This document shows, in pieces, positions 10,405-15,608 of a stretch of 15,608 nucleotides of DNA. The DNA lies in assembly GCA_003541445.1 (NCBI GenBank), contig DPMO01000241.1, forward strand, positions 1-15,608, written 5' to 3'. The notes beneath the pieces are model-generated. The model saw only the letters and a list, made by a program, of their open reading frames with translations, had not been told where the DNA came from and searched no databases. How positions within the stretch are numbered: the stretch's first letter is position 1; every line of letters begins with the position of its first letter. The stretch comes from Clostridiales bacterium. GTDB lineage: Bacteria; Bacillota; Sulfobacillia; UBA995; UBA9673. The position numbers were made by a program, and so were the translations under genes.

Positions 10405-10434
10405 TTGACCCCTGCGAGAGGTGCGTGCTATAGT
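10405..10434 (+). promoter_or_regulatory. Sigma-70/A-type promoter for the tRNA cluster
   Basis: -35 TTGACC (10405-10410), 18-bp spacer, -10 TATAGT (10429-10434) preceded by TGC, an extended -10. It sits 41 nt after serS and 66 nt before tRNA-Ser(UGA). Confidence 0.75.
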
Positions 10435-10500
10435 TTTTCTGCGCCGGCGGGCGAGAGGCCGGTCAGGAGAGGCCGCTTGACGAGTGTTCGACGGGGCTGC

Positions 10501-10585
10501 GGAGGGGTACCGTAACGGTAACGGACCGGTCTTGAAAACCGGCGCCCTTTCGGGCTTGCGGGTTCGAATCCCGCCCCCTCCGCCA
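10501..10585 (+). tRNA. tRNA-Ser(UGA)
   Basis: Acceptor GGAGGGG pairs with CCCCTCC, followed by G and an encoded CCA. The D stem is CCGT/ACGG. Anticodon loop CTTGAAA has TGA at 10533-10535. The variable arm is short (GCCC-TTTC-GGGC). The T arm is GCGGG-TTCGAAT-CCCGC. At 85 nt it is compact for a serine tRNA. It reads UCA and probably other UCN codons. Confidence 0.95.
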
Positions 10586-10597
10586 GGAGCCGCGACC

Positions 10598-10626
10598 TTG
10601 AGTTGAGAGTCGGCCTGTGCTATCCT
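10598..10626 (+). promoter_or_regulatory. Probable promoter upstream of tRNA-Ser(GCU)
   Basis: -35 TTGAGT (10598-10603), 17-bp spacer, -10 TATCCT (10621-10626) with TGC directly before it. The string GTGCTAT is shared with the promoter at 10405-10434. It would drive tRNA-Ser(GCU) and the following tRNA-Arg genes. Confidence 0.5.
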
Positions 10627-10699
10627 TAATAAGCCAGGGAGCCTGAAGCCGGGCCGCCGGCACGGTCGGCGCGCCGGGTGTGATTGACAACCGAATAGC

Positions 10700-10793
<94 letters not shown>

Positions 10794-10808
10794 GACCAAG
10801 ATGTGCGT

Positions 10809-10886
10809 GCGCCCGTAGCTCAGCTGGATTAGAGCGACTGACTACGGATCAGTAGGTCAGGGGTTCAAGTCCTCTCGGGCGCACCA
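10809..10886 (+). tRNA. tRNA-Arg(ACG)
   Basis: Acceptor GCGCCCG/CGGGCGC, discriminator A, encoded CCA. Anticodon stem ACTGA/TCAGT flanks loop CTACGGA, with ACG at 10844-10846. A34 is the standard target of TadA, which lets the tRNA read CGU, CGC and CGA. It lies 15 nt after tRNA-Ser(GCU) and is probably on the same transcript. Confidence 0.95.
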
Positions 10887-10919
10887 TTTTCCTTTGCATA
10901 TTCTGTTGTTGAGCTTGAC

Positions 10920-10996
10920 GCGCCCGTAGCTCAGGTGGACAGAGCAAGGGATTCCTAATCCCTGTGCCGGGGGTTCGAGTCCCTCCGGGCGCACCA
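10920..10996 (+). tRNA. tRNA-Arg(CCU)
   Basis: Acceptor GCGCCCG/CGGGCGC, discriminator A, encoded CCA. Anticodon stem AGGGA/TCCCT, with CCT at 10954-10956, reading AGG. It shares its first 15 nt and its 3' end plus TTTT with tRNA-Arg(ACG). It ends 23 nt before tadA. Confidence 0.95.
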
Positions 10997-11019
10997 TTTT
11001 GGCAGAGCAGCGGTGAGGC

Positions 11020-11505
11020 GTGAAAACCAGAGACGAGCACTTCATGGAGGAGGCCCTCGCCGAGGCCAGGAAGGCGGCCGCCGAAGGGGAGGTTCCCGTC
11101 GGGGCCGTTCTTGTTGACGGCTCGGCCGTCATCGCACGGGGCCACAACCTCCGTGAGACCTTGTCCGACCCGACGGCCCACATCGAGGTGGTGGTGCTGC
11201 GGGCGGCGGCCGCGGACAGGGGAACATGGCACCTTGACGGGACCACCCTTTACGTGACGGTCGAGCCCTGCCCGATGTGTGCCGGGGCCCTGGTCCTGGC
11301 CAGGGTCCGGACGCTGGTCTTCGGCGTCGCCGACCCGAAGGCCGGGGCGGCCGGGTCCCTGATGAACATCGTCCAGGACGAGCGCCTCAACCACCGGCTG
11401 GAGGTGCGCCGGGGTGTCCTGGCCTCAGAGTGCGCGAAGGTGATGCAGGATTTCTTCCGGGCCAGGCGGGCGCGGGCGCCTGGGTCGGGCAGCCAGGCCG
11501 GATAG
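11020..11505 (+). CDS. tadA: tRNA-specific adenosine deaminase
   Basis: Zinc enzyme that deaminates A34 to inosine in tRNA-Arg(ACG). The 161 residues show the N-terminal MEEALAEARKAAAEGEVPVGAVLV, the zinc Cys pair in PCPMCAG (Cys84, Cys87) and the C-terminal LNHRLEVRRGVLASECAKVMQDFF typical of TadA. The zinc and catalytic motif is His54-Ile55-Glu56 (TAHIEV) where TadA normally has His-Ala-Glu, so a usually invariant Ala is replaced while the ligand and proton shuttle remain. Start GTG 11020 is the best fit; no strong ribosome binding site precedes it. The next tRNA begins 8 nt after the stop. Its substrate tRNA lies about 130 nt upstream. Confidence 0.93.
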   Translation: MKTRDEHFMEEALAEARKAAAEGEVPVGAVLVDGSAVIARGHNLRETLSDPTAHIEVVVLRAAAADRGTWHLDGTTLYVTVEPCPMCAGALVLARVRTLVFGVADPKAGAAGSLMNIVQDERLNHRLEVRRGVLASECAKVMQDFFRARRARAPGSGSQAG

Positions 11506-11513
11506 ACGGACGC

Positions 11514-11605
11514 GGAGGGGTGTCGGAGTCTGGTCGATCGAGCTCGACTCGAAATCGAGTAGGCGGGTGACCGCCTCGTGGGTTCGAATCCCACCCCCTC
11601 CGCCA
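11514..11605 (+). tRNA. tRNA-Ser(CGA)
   Basis: Acceptor GGAGGGG/CCCCTCC, discriminator G, encoded CCA. Anticodon stem CTCGA? pairs as TCGA/TCGA around loop CTCGAAA, with CGA at 11550-11552, reading UCG. The long variable arm (GGCGG-GTGA-CCGCC) is typical of serine tRNA. It starts 8 nt after the tadA stop, with no room for its own promoter. Confidence 0.95.
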
Positions 11606-11659
11606 GCCATAGGGCACATTGAAAACGGTCACGGTCTTCTTCTCTTCTCTCTTCGGGTC

Positions 11660-11749
11660 GGAAGGGTGTCCGAGAGGTCTAAGGAGCACGCCTGGAGAGC
11701 GTGTAGGTGGGTGACCGCCTCGCGGGTTCGAATCCCGCCCCTTCCGCCA
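11660..11749 (+). tRNA. tRNA-Ser(GGA)
   Basis: Acceptor GGAAGGG/CCCTTCC, discriminator G, encoded CCA. Anticodon stem CACGC/GCGTG, with GGA at 11694-11696, reading UCC and UCU. The variable arm contains GGTGG-GTGA-CCGCC. It is 90 nt long. With the other three serine tRNAs in the window it completes coverage of all six serine codons. Confidence 0.95.
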
Positions 11750-11791
11750 TTCATTCTTTATGAGCGTTCCGCCCTTTCTTCACACCATCCT

Positions 11792-11800
11792 TGGGATACT
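11792..11800 (+). promoter_or_regulatory. Possible extended -10 promoter of the SRP RNA gene
   Basis: TGG-GATACT ends 7 nt before the inferred RNA start region (about 11807). A good -35 at the right distance is not seen, so support is limited to the extended -10 and its position. Confidence 0.4.
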
Positions 11801-11806
11801 ACGGTC

Positions 11807-12078
11807 TTGGCCGCGCTAGACGGGGAGGTAGCGGTGCCCTGAACCCGCAACCCGCTATAGCGGGGTCGAATTCCCACCCCCGGCCTTTTCCTGTCGGGCC
11901 GGCCGGCGACGGCGGTGTTGACGACCTGGCCCTGCGCAACGGGAACCTGTGAACCCCGTCAGGCCCGGAAGGGAGCAGCGGTAAGCAGGCTCTCCCGTGT
12001 GCCGCGGGTACCCCTGGTCCGAGCTTGCCCCGCCGGTACCGCCGGGAGGGACAGGGTCAAAGGTGGGTGCGCGGCCAT
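11807..12078 (+). ncRNA. ffs: Signal recognition particle RNA, long Bacillus type
   Basis: RNA scaffold of the signal recognition particle, which binds Ffh and docks at FtsY. The universal S-domain core GTCAGGCCCGGAAGGGAGCAGC pattern is present at 11958-11979, with its GGAA tetraloop at 11967-11970. Upstream, GGGGAGGTAGCGGTGCCCTG (about 11820-11840) closely resembles the Alu domain of the Bacillus subtilis scRNA as I recall it, and CTGCGCAACGGGAA (about 11932-11945) matches the central part. The ends close a long helix: GGCCGCGC (11809-11816) pairs perfectly with GCGCGGCC (12069-12076). The total of about 270 nt fits the long form of Firmicutes and is far above the 4.5S form. Exact ends are approximate. 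A terminator follows at 12100. Confidence 0.93.
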
Positions 12079-12099
12079 GACCCTTCTGCCCAAACCAAA

Positions 12100-12140
12100 A
12101 ACCCAGCCCGAGTCTCCCACGGGCTGGGTTCTTTCTCTTG
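12100..12140. terminator. Bidirectional terminator between ffs and tRNA-Glu
   Basis: An 11-bp stem, 12100-12110 with 12120-12130 (AACCCAGCCCG/CGGGCTGGGTT), has a 9-nt loop. Rightward it is followed by the pyrimidine-rich TTCTTTCTCTT. Leftward, the minus-strand transcript would carry TTTTTGGTTT after the stem. It can stop the SRP RNA transcript and, more convincingly, the minus-strand tRNA-Glu transcript. Confidence 0.88.
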
Positions 12141-12214
12141 GTGGCCCAAACGGGATTCGAACCCGTGTTACCGCCTTGAGAGGGCGGCGTCCTAGGCCTC
12201 TAGACCATTGGGCC
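12139..12214 (-). tRNA. tRNA-Glu(CUC)
   Basis: On the minus strand GGCCCAA pairs with TTGGGCC, followed by A and an encoded CCA. Anticodon stem CCGCC/GGCGG with loop CTCTCAA gives anticodon CTC (12178-12180). The T arm is ACGGG-TTCGAAT-CCCGT. C34 means it reads GAG, the predominant Glu codon of the neighbouring genes. Confidence 0.95.
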
Positions 12215-12231
12215 ACTGTGTCTCTCGGTCT

Positions 12232-12263
12232 GGCCGCCGCGACGTTCGACTCCTGAGGCGGCC
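12232..12263. repeat. Inverted repeat in the tRNA-Glu leader
   Basis: GGCCGCC (12232-12238) and GGCGGCC (12257-12263) are a perfect 7-bp inverted repeat with an 18-nt loop. It lies in the predicted minus-strand leader between the tRNA-Glu promoter and the mature tRNA and may assist processing. Confidence 0.45.
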
Positions 12264-12298
12264 GCCGCCGGGGCGCTCCCGACTCGACGGCACCCCGT

Positions 12299-12328
12299 AT
12301 TATAGCAGCGTCGCGAGACGGCTGTAAA
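12299..12328 (-). promoter_or_regulatory. Promoter of tRNA-Glu(CUC)
   Basis: On the minus strand: -35 TTTACA (12328-12323), 18-bp spacer, -10 TATAAT (12304-12299) preceded by TGC. It has a consensus -10 and five of six -35 positions. Confidence 0.85.
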
Positions 12329-12364
12329 CCTCAGGGCCTATTCCGCAGCGGGGTGGTATGTCAG

Positions 12365-12382
12365 GCGGGCCCCAACGCCCGC
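12365..12382. repeat. Hairpin just downstream of tRNA-Gln(CUG)
   Basis: GCGGGC (12365-12370) pairs with GCCCGC (12377-12382) around 6 nt. On the minus strand it lies 14 nt past the 3' end of tRNA-Gln. No T-run follows, so it may be a weak stop or a processing element. Confidence 0.4.
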
Positions 12383-12395
12383 TCTACCTGTCGTC

Positions 12396-12469
12396 TGGCT
12401 GGGGGAGGAGGGCTCGAACCTCCGACAAGTGATCCAGAGTCACCCGTGTTACCACTACACCATCCCCCA
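12396..12469 (-). tRNA. tRNA-Gln(CUG)
   Basis: On the minus strand TGGGGGA pairs with TCCCCCA, discriminator G, encoded CCA. Anticodon stem GGTGA/TCACT with loop CTCTGGA gives anticodon CTG (12435-12437), reading CAG. The T arm is CGGAGG-TTCGAGC-CCTCC type. It is 74 nt long and starts with U, as glutamine tRNAs often do. Confidence 0.93.
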
Positions 12470-12518
12470 GCGTTCTCACTTTTCAAAGGAGCCGCTCGGG
12501 CGGCCCCGCGCGCCGCAC

Positions 12519-12548
12519 ATTATATCACGCCCGGCGGCCCTGCGGCAA
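12519..12548 (-). promoter_or_regulatory. Promoter of tRNA-Gln(CUG)
   Basis: On the minus strand: -35 TTGCCG (12548-12543), 18-bp spacer, -10 TATAAT (12524-12519) preceded by TGA. It starts 31 nt beyond the porB stop. It has the same layout as the tRNA-Glu promoter. Confidence 0.8.
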
Positions 12549-12556
12549 ACCTTCGA

Positions 12557-12580
12557 CTTCCCTTTCCCTTCCTTTCCCTC
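12557..12580. repeat. Polypyrimidine/polypurine tract with 10-bp tandem repeat
   Basis: CCTTTCCCTT (12561-12570) is followed by CCTTTCCCTC (12571-12580), making 24 nt of pure pyrimidine on the plus strand. It abuts the porB stop codon, between porB and the tRNA-Gln promoter. No function is evident. Confidence 0.6.
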
Positions 12581-13535
12581 AGCCGACACCCTCGGCCGGC
12601 GCCGTGAGGTGCTCGAGAGCTTCGAGCCGCCTCCAGTTCTCGTCCACCTCACGCTGCATCTCTTCTATCATTTTCAGGTTCTGACCTTCAAAGAGATGCC
12701 TGAACCGACCCTGCGGCTTGAGGAAGTCGAGGAGCGGTTTCTTCTTCTTGGGCCTGAAGGTGATGGACCACCTCCCCTCCTCCACCTCCACCAAGGGCCA
12801 GAAGCATGTCTCGACGGCCAGCCTCGTCAGTTCGATGGTCTGGGCCGTGTCGTACCGCCAGCCCCGCGGGCAGGGAGCCAGGATGTTGAGGAAGGCCGGA
12901 CCTTCGGCCCGAAAGGCCTTCTCGGCCTTTCTCACCAGGTCCCGCCAGTGGCTCGGCGCGGCCTGGGCGGCGTAGGGGATGCCGTGGGCGCTGGCGACGG
13001 CGAGAAGGTCCTTGCGCGGCTGCCGCTTCCCGGGCGAGGCCTCCCCGGCCGGACAGGTGGTCGTGTCGGCGCCTTTCGGTGTGGCGCTCGAGCGCTGGAC
13101 ACCCGTGTTCATGTAGGCCCCGTTGTCGTAGCACACGTAGACGACCCGGTGGCCTCGCTCCAGCATCCCTGAGAGCGACTGGAGCCCGATGTCGTACGTC
13201 CCGCCGTCGCCGCCGACGGCGACGAAGACGAAATCGGCCTCCACTCTGCCCTGCCGCCTGAGAGACCGGTAGGCCGCCTCGACCCCGCTCATGGTGGCGG
13301 CGGTGTTCTCGAAGGCGCTGTGGATGAAGGAGCACCGCCAGGCCGTGTAGGGGTATATCGTCGTCGCCACCTCGAGACAGCCGGTGGCGCATCCGACGAC
13401 CACCCTTCCGGGCGCCGCGGCCAGGACCTGTCTCACGGCGACGGGAGCCCCGCACCCGGCGCACATGCGGTGTCCCGGTGTGAGCCACTGCGGCGCGGCG
13501 GCGAGCTCCTTGAGGCTCTTCACCTTCAGGCTCAT
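12579..13535 (-). CDS. porB: Pyruvate:ferredoxin oxidoreductase, beta subunit
   Basis: The thiamine-diphosphate and proximal [4Fe-4S] subunit of the complex that oxidises pyruvate to acetyl-CoA and CO2 and reduces ferredoxin. The 318 residues are of normal length. GHRMCAGCGAPVAVRQV supplies Cys25 and Cys28, with Cys53 and Cys222 as likely further cluster ligands. The cofactor motif GGDGGTYDIGLQS (108-120) and YDNGAYMNTGVQRSS (136-150) bind Mg-thiamine diphosphate. ATG 13535 lies 4 nt after the porA stop, with GGGAGTGA inside the end of porA as ribosome binding site. Related 2-oxoacid enzymes (2-ketoisovalerate, oxoglutarate) share the fold; the gene set fits pyruvate best. Confidence 0.92.
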   Translation of the reverse strand: MSLKVKSLKELAAAPQWLTPGHRMCAGCGAPVAVRQVLAAAPGRVVVGCATGCLEVATTIYPYTAWRCSFIHSAFENTAATMSGVEAAYRSLRRQGRVEADFVFVAVGGDGGTYDIGLQSLSGMLERGHRVVYVCYDNGAYMNTGVQRSSATPKGADTTTCPAGEASPGKRQPRKDLLAVASAHGIPYAAQAAPSHWRDLVRKAEKAFRAEGPAFLNILAPCPRGWRYDTAQTIELTRLAVETCFWPLVEVEEGRWSITFRPKKKKPLLDFLKPQGRFRHLFEGQNLKMIEEMQREVDENWRRLEALEHLTAPAEGVG

Positions 13536-13539
13536 CTCT

Positions 13540-14952
13540 TCACTCCCTGACCCCCAGGTAGTGCACTTCTGTGTTGGGCGACGGTCGGAGGGACCGGCTC
13601 AAGACCCCTGCGCCGTCCTCCCCGCGCGGCTCCTCTCCCTCGATGTGCCGGAAGAGCAGGTCAAACACGGCTTCGACGTCCCCGGGGTCCACGTCCCGCC
13701 CACCGAGCCCGTAGACCACGTTCACGACCAAGGGCGGGCCGTTCGGGGCCCGACCCTGCGGCCGTCTCGCGGCGTCCGGCCGCTCCCCGTGGAGCCCGTA
13801 CAGGGCCGAACGGACCTCGTTGAACACCGGTCCGCCGGCGGCCGAGAAGCCGTCACACCGGTCCATGACGGCGACGGCGTGGAGACCGCGCAGGGCGTCG
13901 GCCATCTCGCACGCGGGGAAGGGCCGGAAGACCCGCAGCTTGAGGAGTCCCGCCTTGCGGCCCTCCCGCCGCAGCCGGTCGACGACGAAGCGGGCCGTCC
14001 CGGCCGCAGAGCCGAGCACGACGACGGCCGCCTTGGCGTCCGCCAGGCGGTAGGTCTCCATCATCCCGTACGACCGGCCCGTGAGGGCGGCGTAGGCCGC
14101 GGCCACCTCGGGGATGACCGCCCGGGCGGCGGCCATGGCTTCGGCCTGCTGGCGCTTGTGCTCGAAGTAGAAGTCGTAGAGGTCCAGGGGCCCGACCGTG
14201 ACGGGGCGGTCGGGGTCGAGGAGGGAACGGTCGGGACGGTAGGTTCCGACGAACTCCTTCACCTCCTCGTCGGTCAGGACCTCGAGGTTCAGGAGGGCGT
14301 GGCTGATGATGAAGCCGTCGTAGCAGACCATGACCGGGAGGAGGACCCGCGGGTCCTCGGCGATCCTCACGGCCTGGATGACGTTGTCATAGGCTTCCTG
14401 GGCGTCCTCCGACCAGAGCTGGACCCAACCCGAGTCCCTCGCCCCCATGGCGTCCGAGTGGTCGCAGTGGATGTTGATGGGGGCGCTCAGGGCGCGGTTG
14501 ACCACGGGCATGACGATAGGCAGGCGGCTGCCGGAGGCGATGTAGAGGACCTCCCACATGAGGGCCAGCCCGTTGGCGGACGTGGCCGTCATGGCCCTCG
14601 CCCCGGCGGCCGAGGCCCCCACGACGGCGCTCATCGCGCTGTGCTCGCTCTCGACGGTCACGAACTCCGTCTTCACCCGCCCGTCGGCCACGAAGGAAGC
14701 GAAGAACTGCACGATGTCGGTCTGAGGGGTTATGGGGTAGGCGGCGACCACGTCCGGCTCGACCTGGCGCATGGCCAGGGCCACGGCCTCGTTGCCGGTG
14801 AGCGCGGTCCTCTTCCGCCGGGCCCGACGGAATCCCGCCGGCAGGGGGAGCGCCGAAGCCGCCGGGGCCGCCGCGTCCGGCGCGGACTCCTGGGCGGCCC
14901 GGTCGCGTCCCTCCGCGGTCTCCGCTGTCCTTGGTCCGACGCCCTCACCCAT
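13540..14952 (-). CDS. porA: Pyruvate:ferredoxin oxidoreductase, alpha subunit
   Basis: Carries the pyrimidine-side and substrate parts of the active site and the transketolase C-terminal-like domain. The 470 residues include LTGNEAVALAM (51-61), AAYPITPQTDIVQFF (70-84), VESEHSAMSAVVGASAAGAR (100-119), TSANGLALMWE (124-134) and the DHSDAMGARDSGWVQLW block that follows. ATG 14952 overlaps the porD stop by 8 nt and has GGAGGCGGGG upstream. An Ala/Pro-rich, low-complexity stretch of about 43 residues precedes the conserved start, and no alternative start codon in frame would remove it. A linker-like extension is the simplest reading. The order gamma-delta-alpha-beta is the classic four-subunit POR arrangement. 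Confidence 0.92.
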   Translation of the reverse strand: MGEGVGPRTAETAEGRDRAAQESAPDAAAPAASALPLPAGFRRARRKRTALTGNEAVALAMRQVEPDVVAAYPITPQTDIVQFFASFVADGRVKTEFVTVESEHSAMSAVVGASAAGARAMTATSANGLALMWEVLYIASGSRLPIVMPVVNRALSAPINIHCDHSDAMGARDSGWVQLWSEDAQEAYDNVIQAVRIAEDPRVLLPVMVCYDGFIISHALLNLEVLTDEEVKEFVGTYRPDRSLLDPDRPVTVGPLDLYDFYFEHKRQQAEAMAAARAVIPEVAAAYAALTGRSYGMMETYRLADAKAAVVVLGSAAGTARFVVDRLRREGRKAGLLKLRVFRPFPACEMADALRGLHAVAVMDRCDGFSAAGGPVFNEVRSALYGLHGERPDAARRPQGRAPNGPPLVVNVVYGLGGRDVDPGDVEAVFDLLFRHIEGEEPRGEDGAGVLSRSLRPSPNTEVHYLGVRE

Positions 14953-15256
14953 CGCCCCCCGCCTCCTCCTCTCGGACCATCTCCAGGGCGTGGGCCTTGT
15001 CGGGGCATTCGGTGGCACAGATGCCGCATCCCTTGCAGTGCTTGTAGTCGACCCCGGTGACCTTGCCGTCCTTCACCTCTATGGCCGCGTCCGGACAGTA
15101 CACCCAGCACAGAAGGCACTGGATGCACCGGTCCTCATGCCAGACGGGCCGGAAGGTGCGCCAGTCGCCTGTCTCGTACGCGACGGCGTTCCCCGGCTCA
15201 AGGATGAGGCCGCCCCGAGGGATTTCCTTCCACCCGGCGCCCTCACGCACGGTCAA
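14945..15256 (-). CDS. porD: Pyruvate:ferredoxin oxidoreductase, delta (ferredoxin-like) subunit
   Basis: Small 2[4Fe-4S] ferredoxin-type subunit that passes electrons from the thiamine site to external ferredoxin. It has 103 residues with two CxxCxxCxxxCP motifs: Cys44, 47, 50, 54 (CIQCLLCWVYCP) and Cys74, 77, 80, 84 (CKGCGICATECP). The N-terminal part (GNAVAYETGDWRTFRPVWHEDRC) matches PorD. The start is taken as TTG 15256, overlapping the porG stop in TTGA; GTG two codons later is an alternative. It sits between porG and porA with overlaps at both ends, so the four subunits are probably made from one mRNA. Confidence 0.92.
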   Translation of the reverse strand: MTVREGAGWKEIPRGGLILEPGNAVAYETGDWRTFRPVWHEDRCIQCLLCWVYCPDAAIEVKDGKVTGVDYKHCKGCGICATECPDKAHALEMVREEEAGGDG

Positions 15257-15608
15257 TCCACCCTCACCTCTTTGAAGGCCCTCTCGATGGCCCTGGCGTT
15301 CCCTTCGACAAGCCGGGGCCGCCCCGCGAACTTCTCCTCGAGGAGCCCCCGGACGACTTCCTGGAAGCGGGTGAACTCCATGAGCCCGGTCACGCGGACG
15401 ACCGCACCCATCATCGGGGTGTTGGGGATGGCCCGGCCGATGGTCTCCACGGCGATGCGGCTGGCGTCGACCACGGCCACCCGCACTCCGCCCCGGTCCG
15501 AGAGGCCGAGCCTCTCGCGCATCCGGGAGGGGGAGTCCGGAGTGTTGACGACGACCGCGCCGCCCTCGGTCAGCCCGGCCACGACCTCCCCGGACCTGAT
15601 GAGCGTCT
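15253..15608 (-). CDS. porG: Pyruvate:ferredoxin oxidoreductase, gamma subunit (C-terminal part)
   Basis: The open frame runs to the window edge on the minus strand, so the N-terminus lies outside. The visible 117 residues or so contain EGGAVVVNTPDSP, a DASRIAVETIGRAIPNTPMMGAVVRVTG block and a C-terminal helical tail with LLEEKFAGRP. These are typical of the 2-oxoacid:ferredoxin oxidoreductase gamma domain. The frame is open upstream of the first in-window start-like codon (TLIRSGEV precedes it), confirming truncation by the window and not a short gene. It is the first visible gene of the por operon; the promoter lies outside. Confidence 0.9.
   Translation of the reverse strand, partial: TLIRSGEVVAGLTEGGAVVVNTPDSPSRMRERLGLSDRGGVRVAVVDASRIAVETIGRAIPNTPMMGAVVRVTGLMEFTRFQEVVRGLLEEKFAGRPRLVEGNARAIERAFKEVRVD

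Noticed and set aside
10501..10585. Possible selenocysteine tRNA
   Set aside because: The anticodon is TGA, not TCA. The acceptor is 7 bp and the D stem 4 bp, so it is an ordinary serine tRNA with a compact variable arm.
10849..11394. A 181-codon minus-strand open frame
   Set aside because: It is antisense to tRNA-Arg genes and tadA; the tadA motifs and the tRNA structures explain the stretch.
11567..11842. A 91-codon plus-strand open frame
   Set aside because: It reads through tRNA-Ser(CGA), tRNA-Ser(GGA) and the start of the SRP RNA.
12429..13172. A 247-codon plus-strand open frame
   Set aside because: It covers tRNA-Gln, its promoter and the antisense of porB, and has no recognisable domain.
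13384..15060. A 558-codon open frame on the plus strand
   Set aside because: It lies antisense to porB, porA and porD, which have clear motifs and cofactor sites. Its translation is low-complexity (Arg, Gly, His, Val rich), as expected for a shadow frame in GC-rich DNA.

Overview
The window reads as chromosomal core DNA of a high-GC, anaerobic, Firmicutes-like (Clostridia-type) bacterium, probably from a metagenome. The support is a plsX-fab-rnc-ftsY gene order, a long Bacillus-type SRP RNA with an Alu domain, and a four-subunit pyruvate:ferredoxin oxidoreductase. The lineage is inferred; no ribosomal RNA is present. I found no mobile element, CRISPR array or clearly new multi-gene system.

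Layout. (1) Positions 1-5315, plus strand: type II fatty-acid synthesis operon, plsX (3' end)-fabH-degV-fabD-fabG-acpP-fabF, tightly packed with several start/stop overlaps. A DegV/FakB-type fatty-acid-binding gene lies between fabH and fabD. A 13-bp perfect inverted repeat separates acpP from fabF. (2) 5305-8938, plus strand: rnc and ftsY (no smc between them), a Rho-independent terminator, then two methionine-salvage genes: an MTAP/MTIP-family nucleoside phosphorylase and mtnA. (3) 9063-12076, plus strand: serS, then tRNA-Ser(UGA), tRNA-Ser(GCU), tRNA-Arg(ACG), tRNA-Arg(CCU), tadA, tRNA-Ser(CGA), tRNA-Ser(GGA) and the SRP RNA gene, closed by a hairpin that can terminate from both sides. (4) 15608-12139, minus strand: porG (partial)-porD-porA-porB, then tRNA-Gln(CUG) and tRNA-Glu(CUC), each with its own strong promoter, running toward the same hairpin.

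How the genes fit together. The fab genes make acyl chains on ACP, and PlsX and DegV link acyl-ACP or free fatty acids to phospholipid synthesis. Block 3 is a translation island. SerRS sits with tRNAs that together read all six serine codons, and TadA sits beside tRNA-Arg(ACG), the tRNA it deaminates. The SRP RNA and FtsY belong to the same co-translational targeting pathway. The por operon oxidises pyruvate to acetyl-CoA with ferredoxin as acceptor.

Main caution. Base and codon use change sharply twice: near the fabF/rnc junction (about 5230-5305), and inside mtnA at about 8640, just after its most conserved motif. Hand-counted Lys AAG:AAA is 10:0 in fabF, 7:7 in rnc, 1:6 in the first two thirds of mtnA, 3:0 in its last third and 16:0 in serS. 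The middle block may therefore come from a different genome, either by recombination or because the contig is a chimera. The gene order across these points should not be trusted without read-level support.
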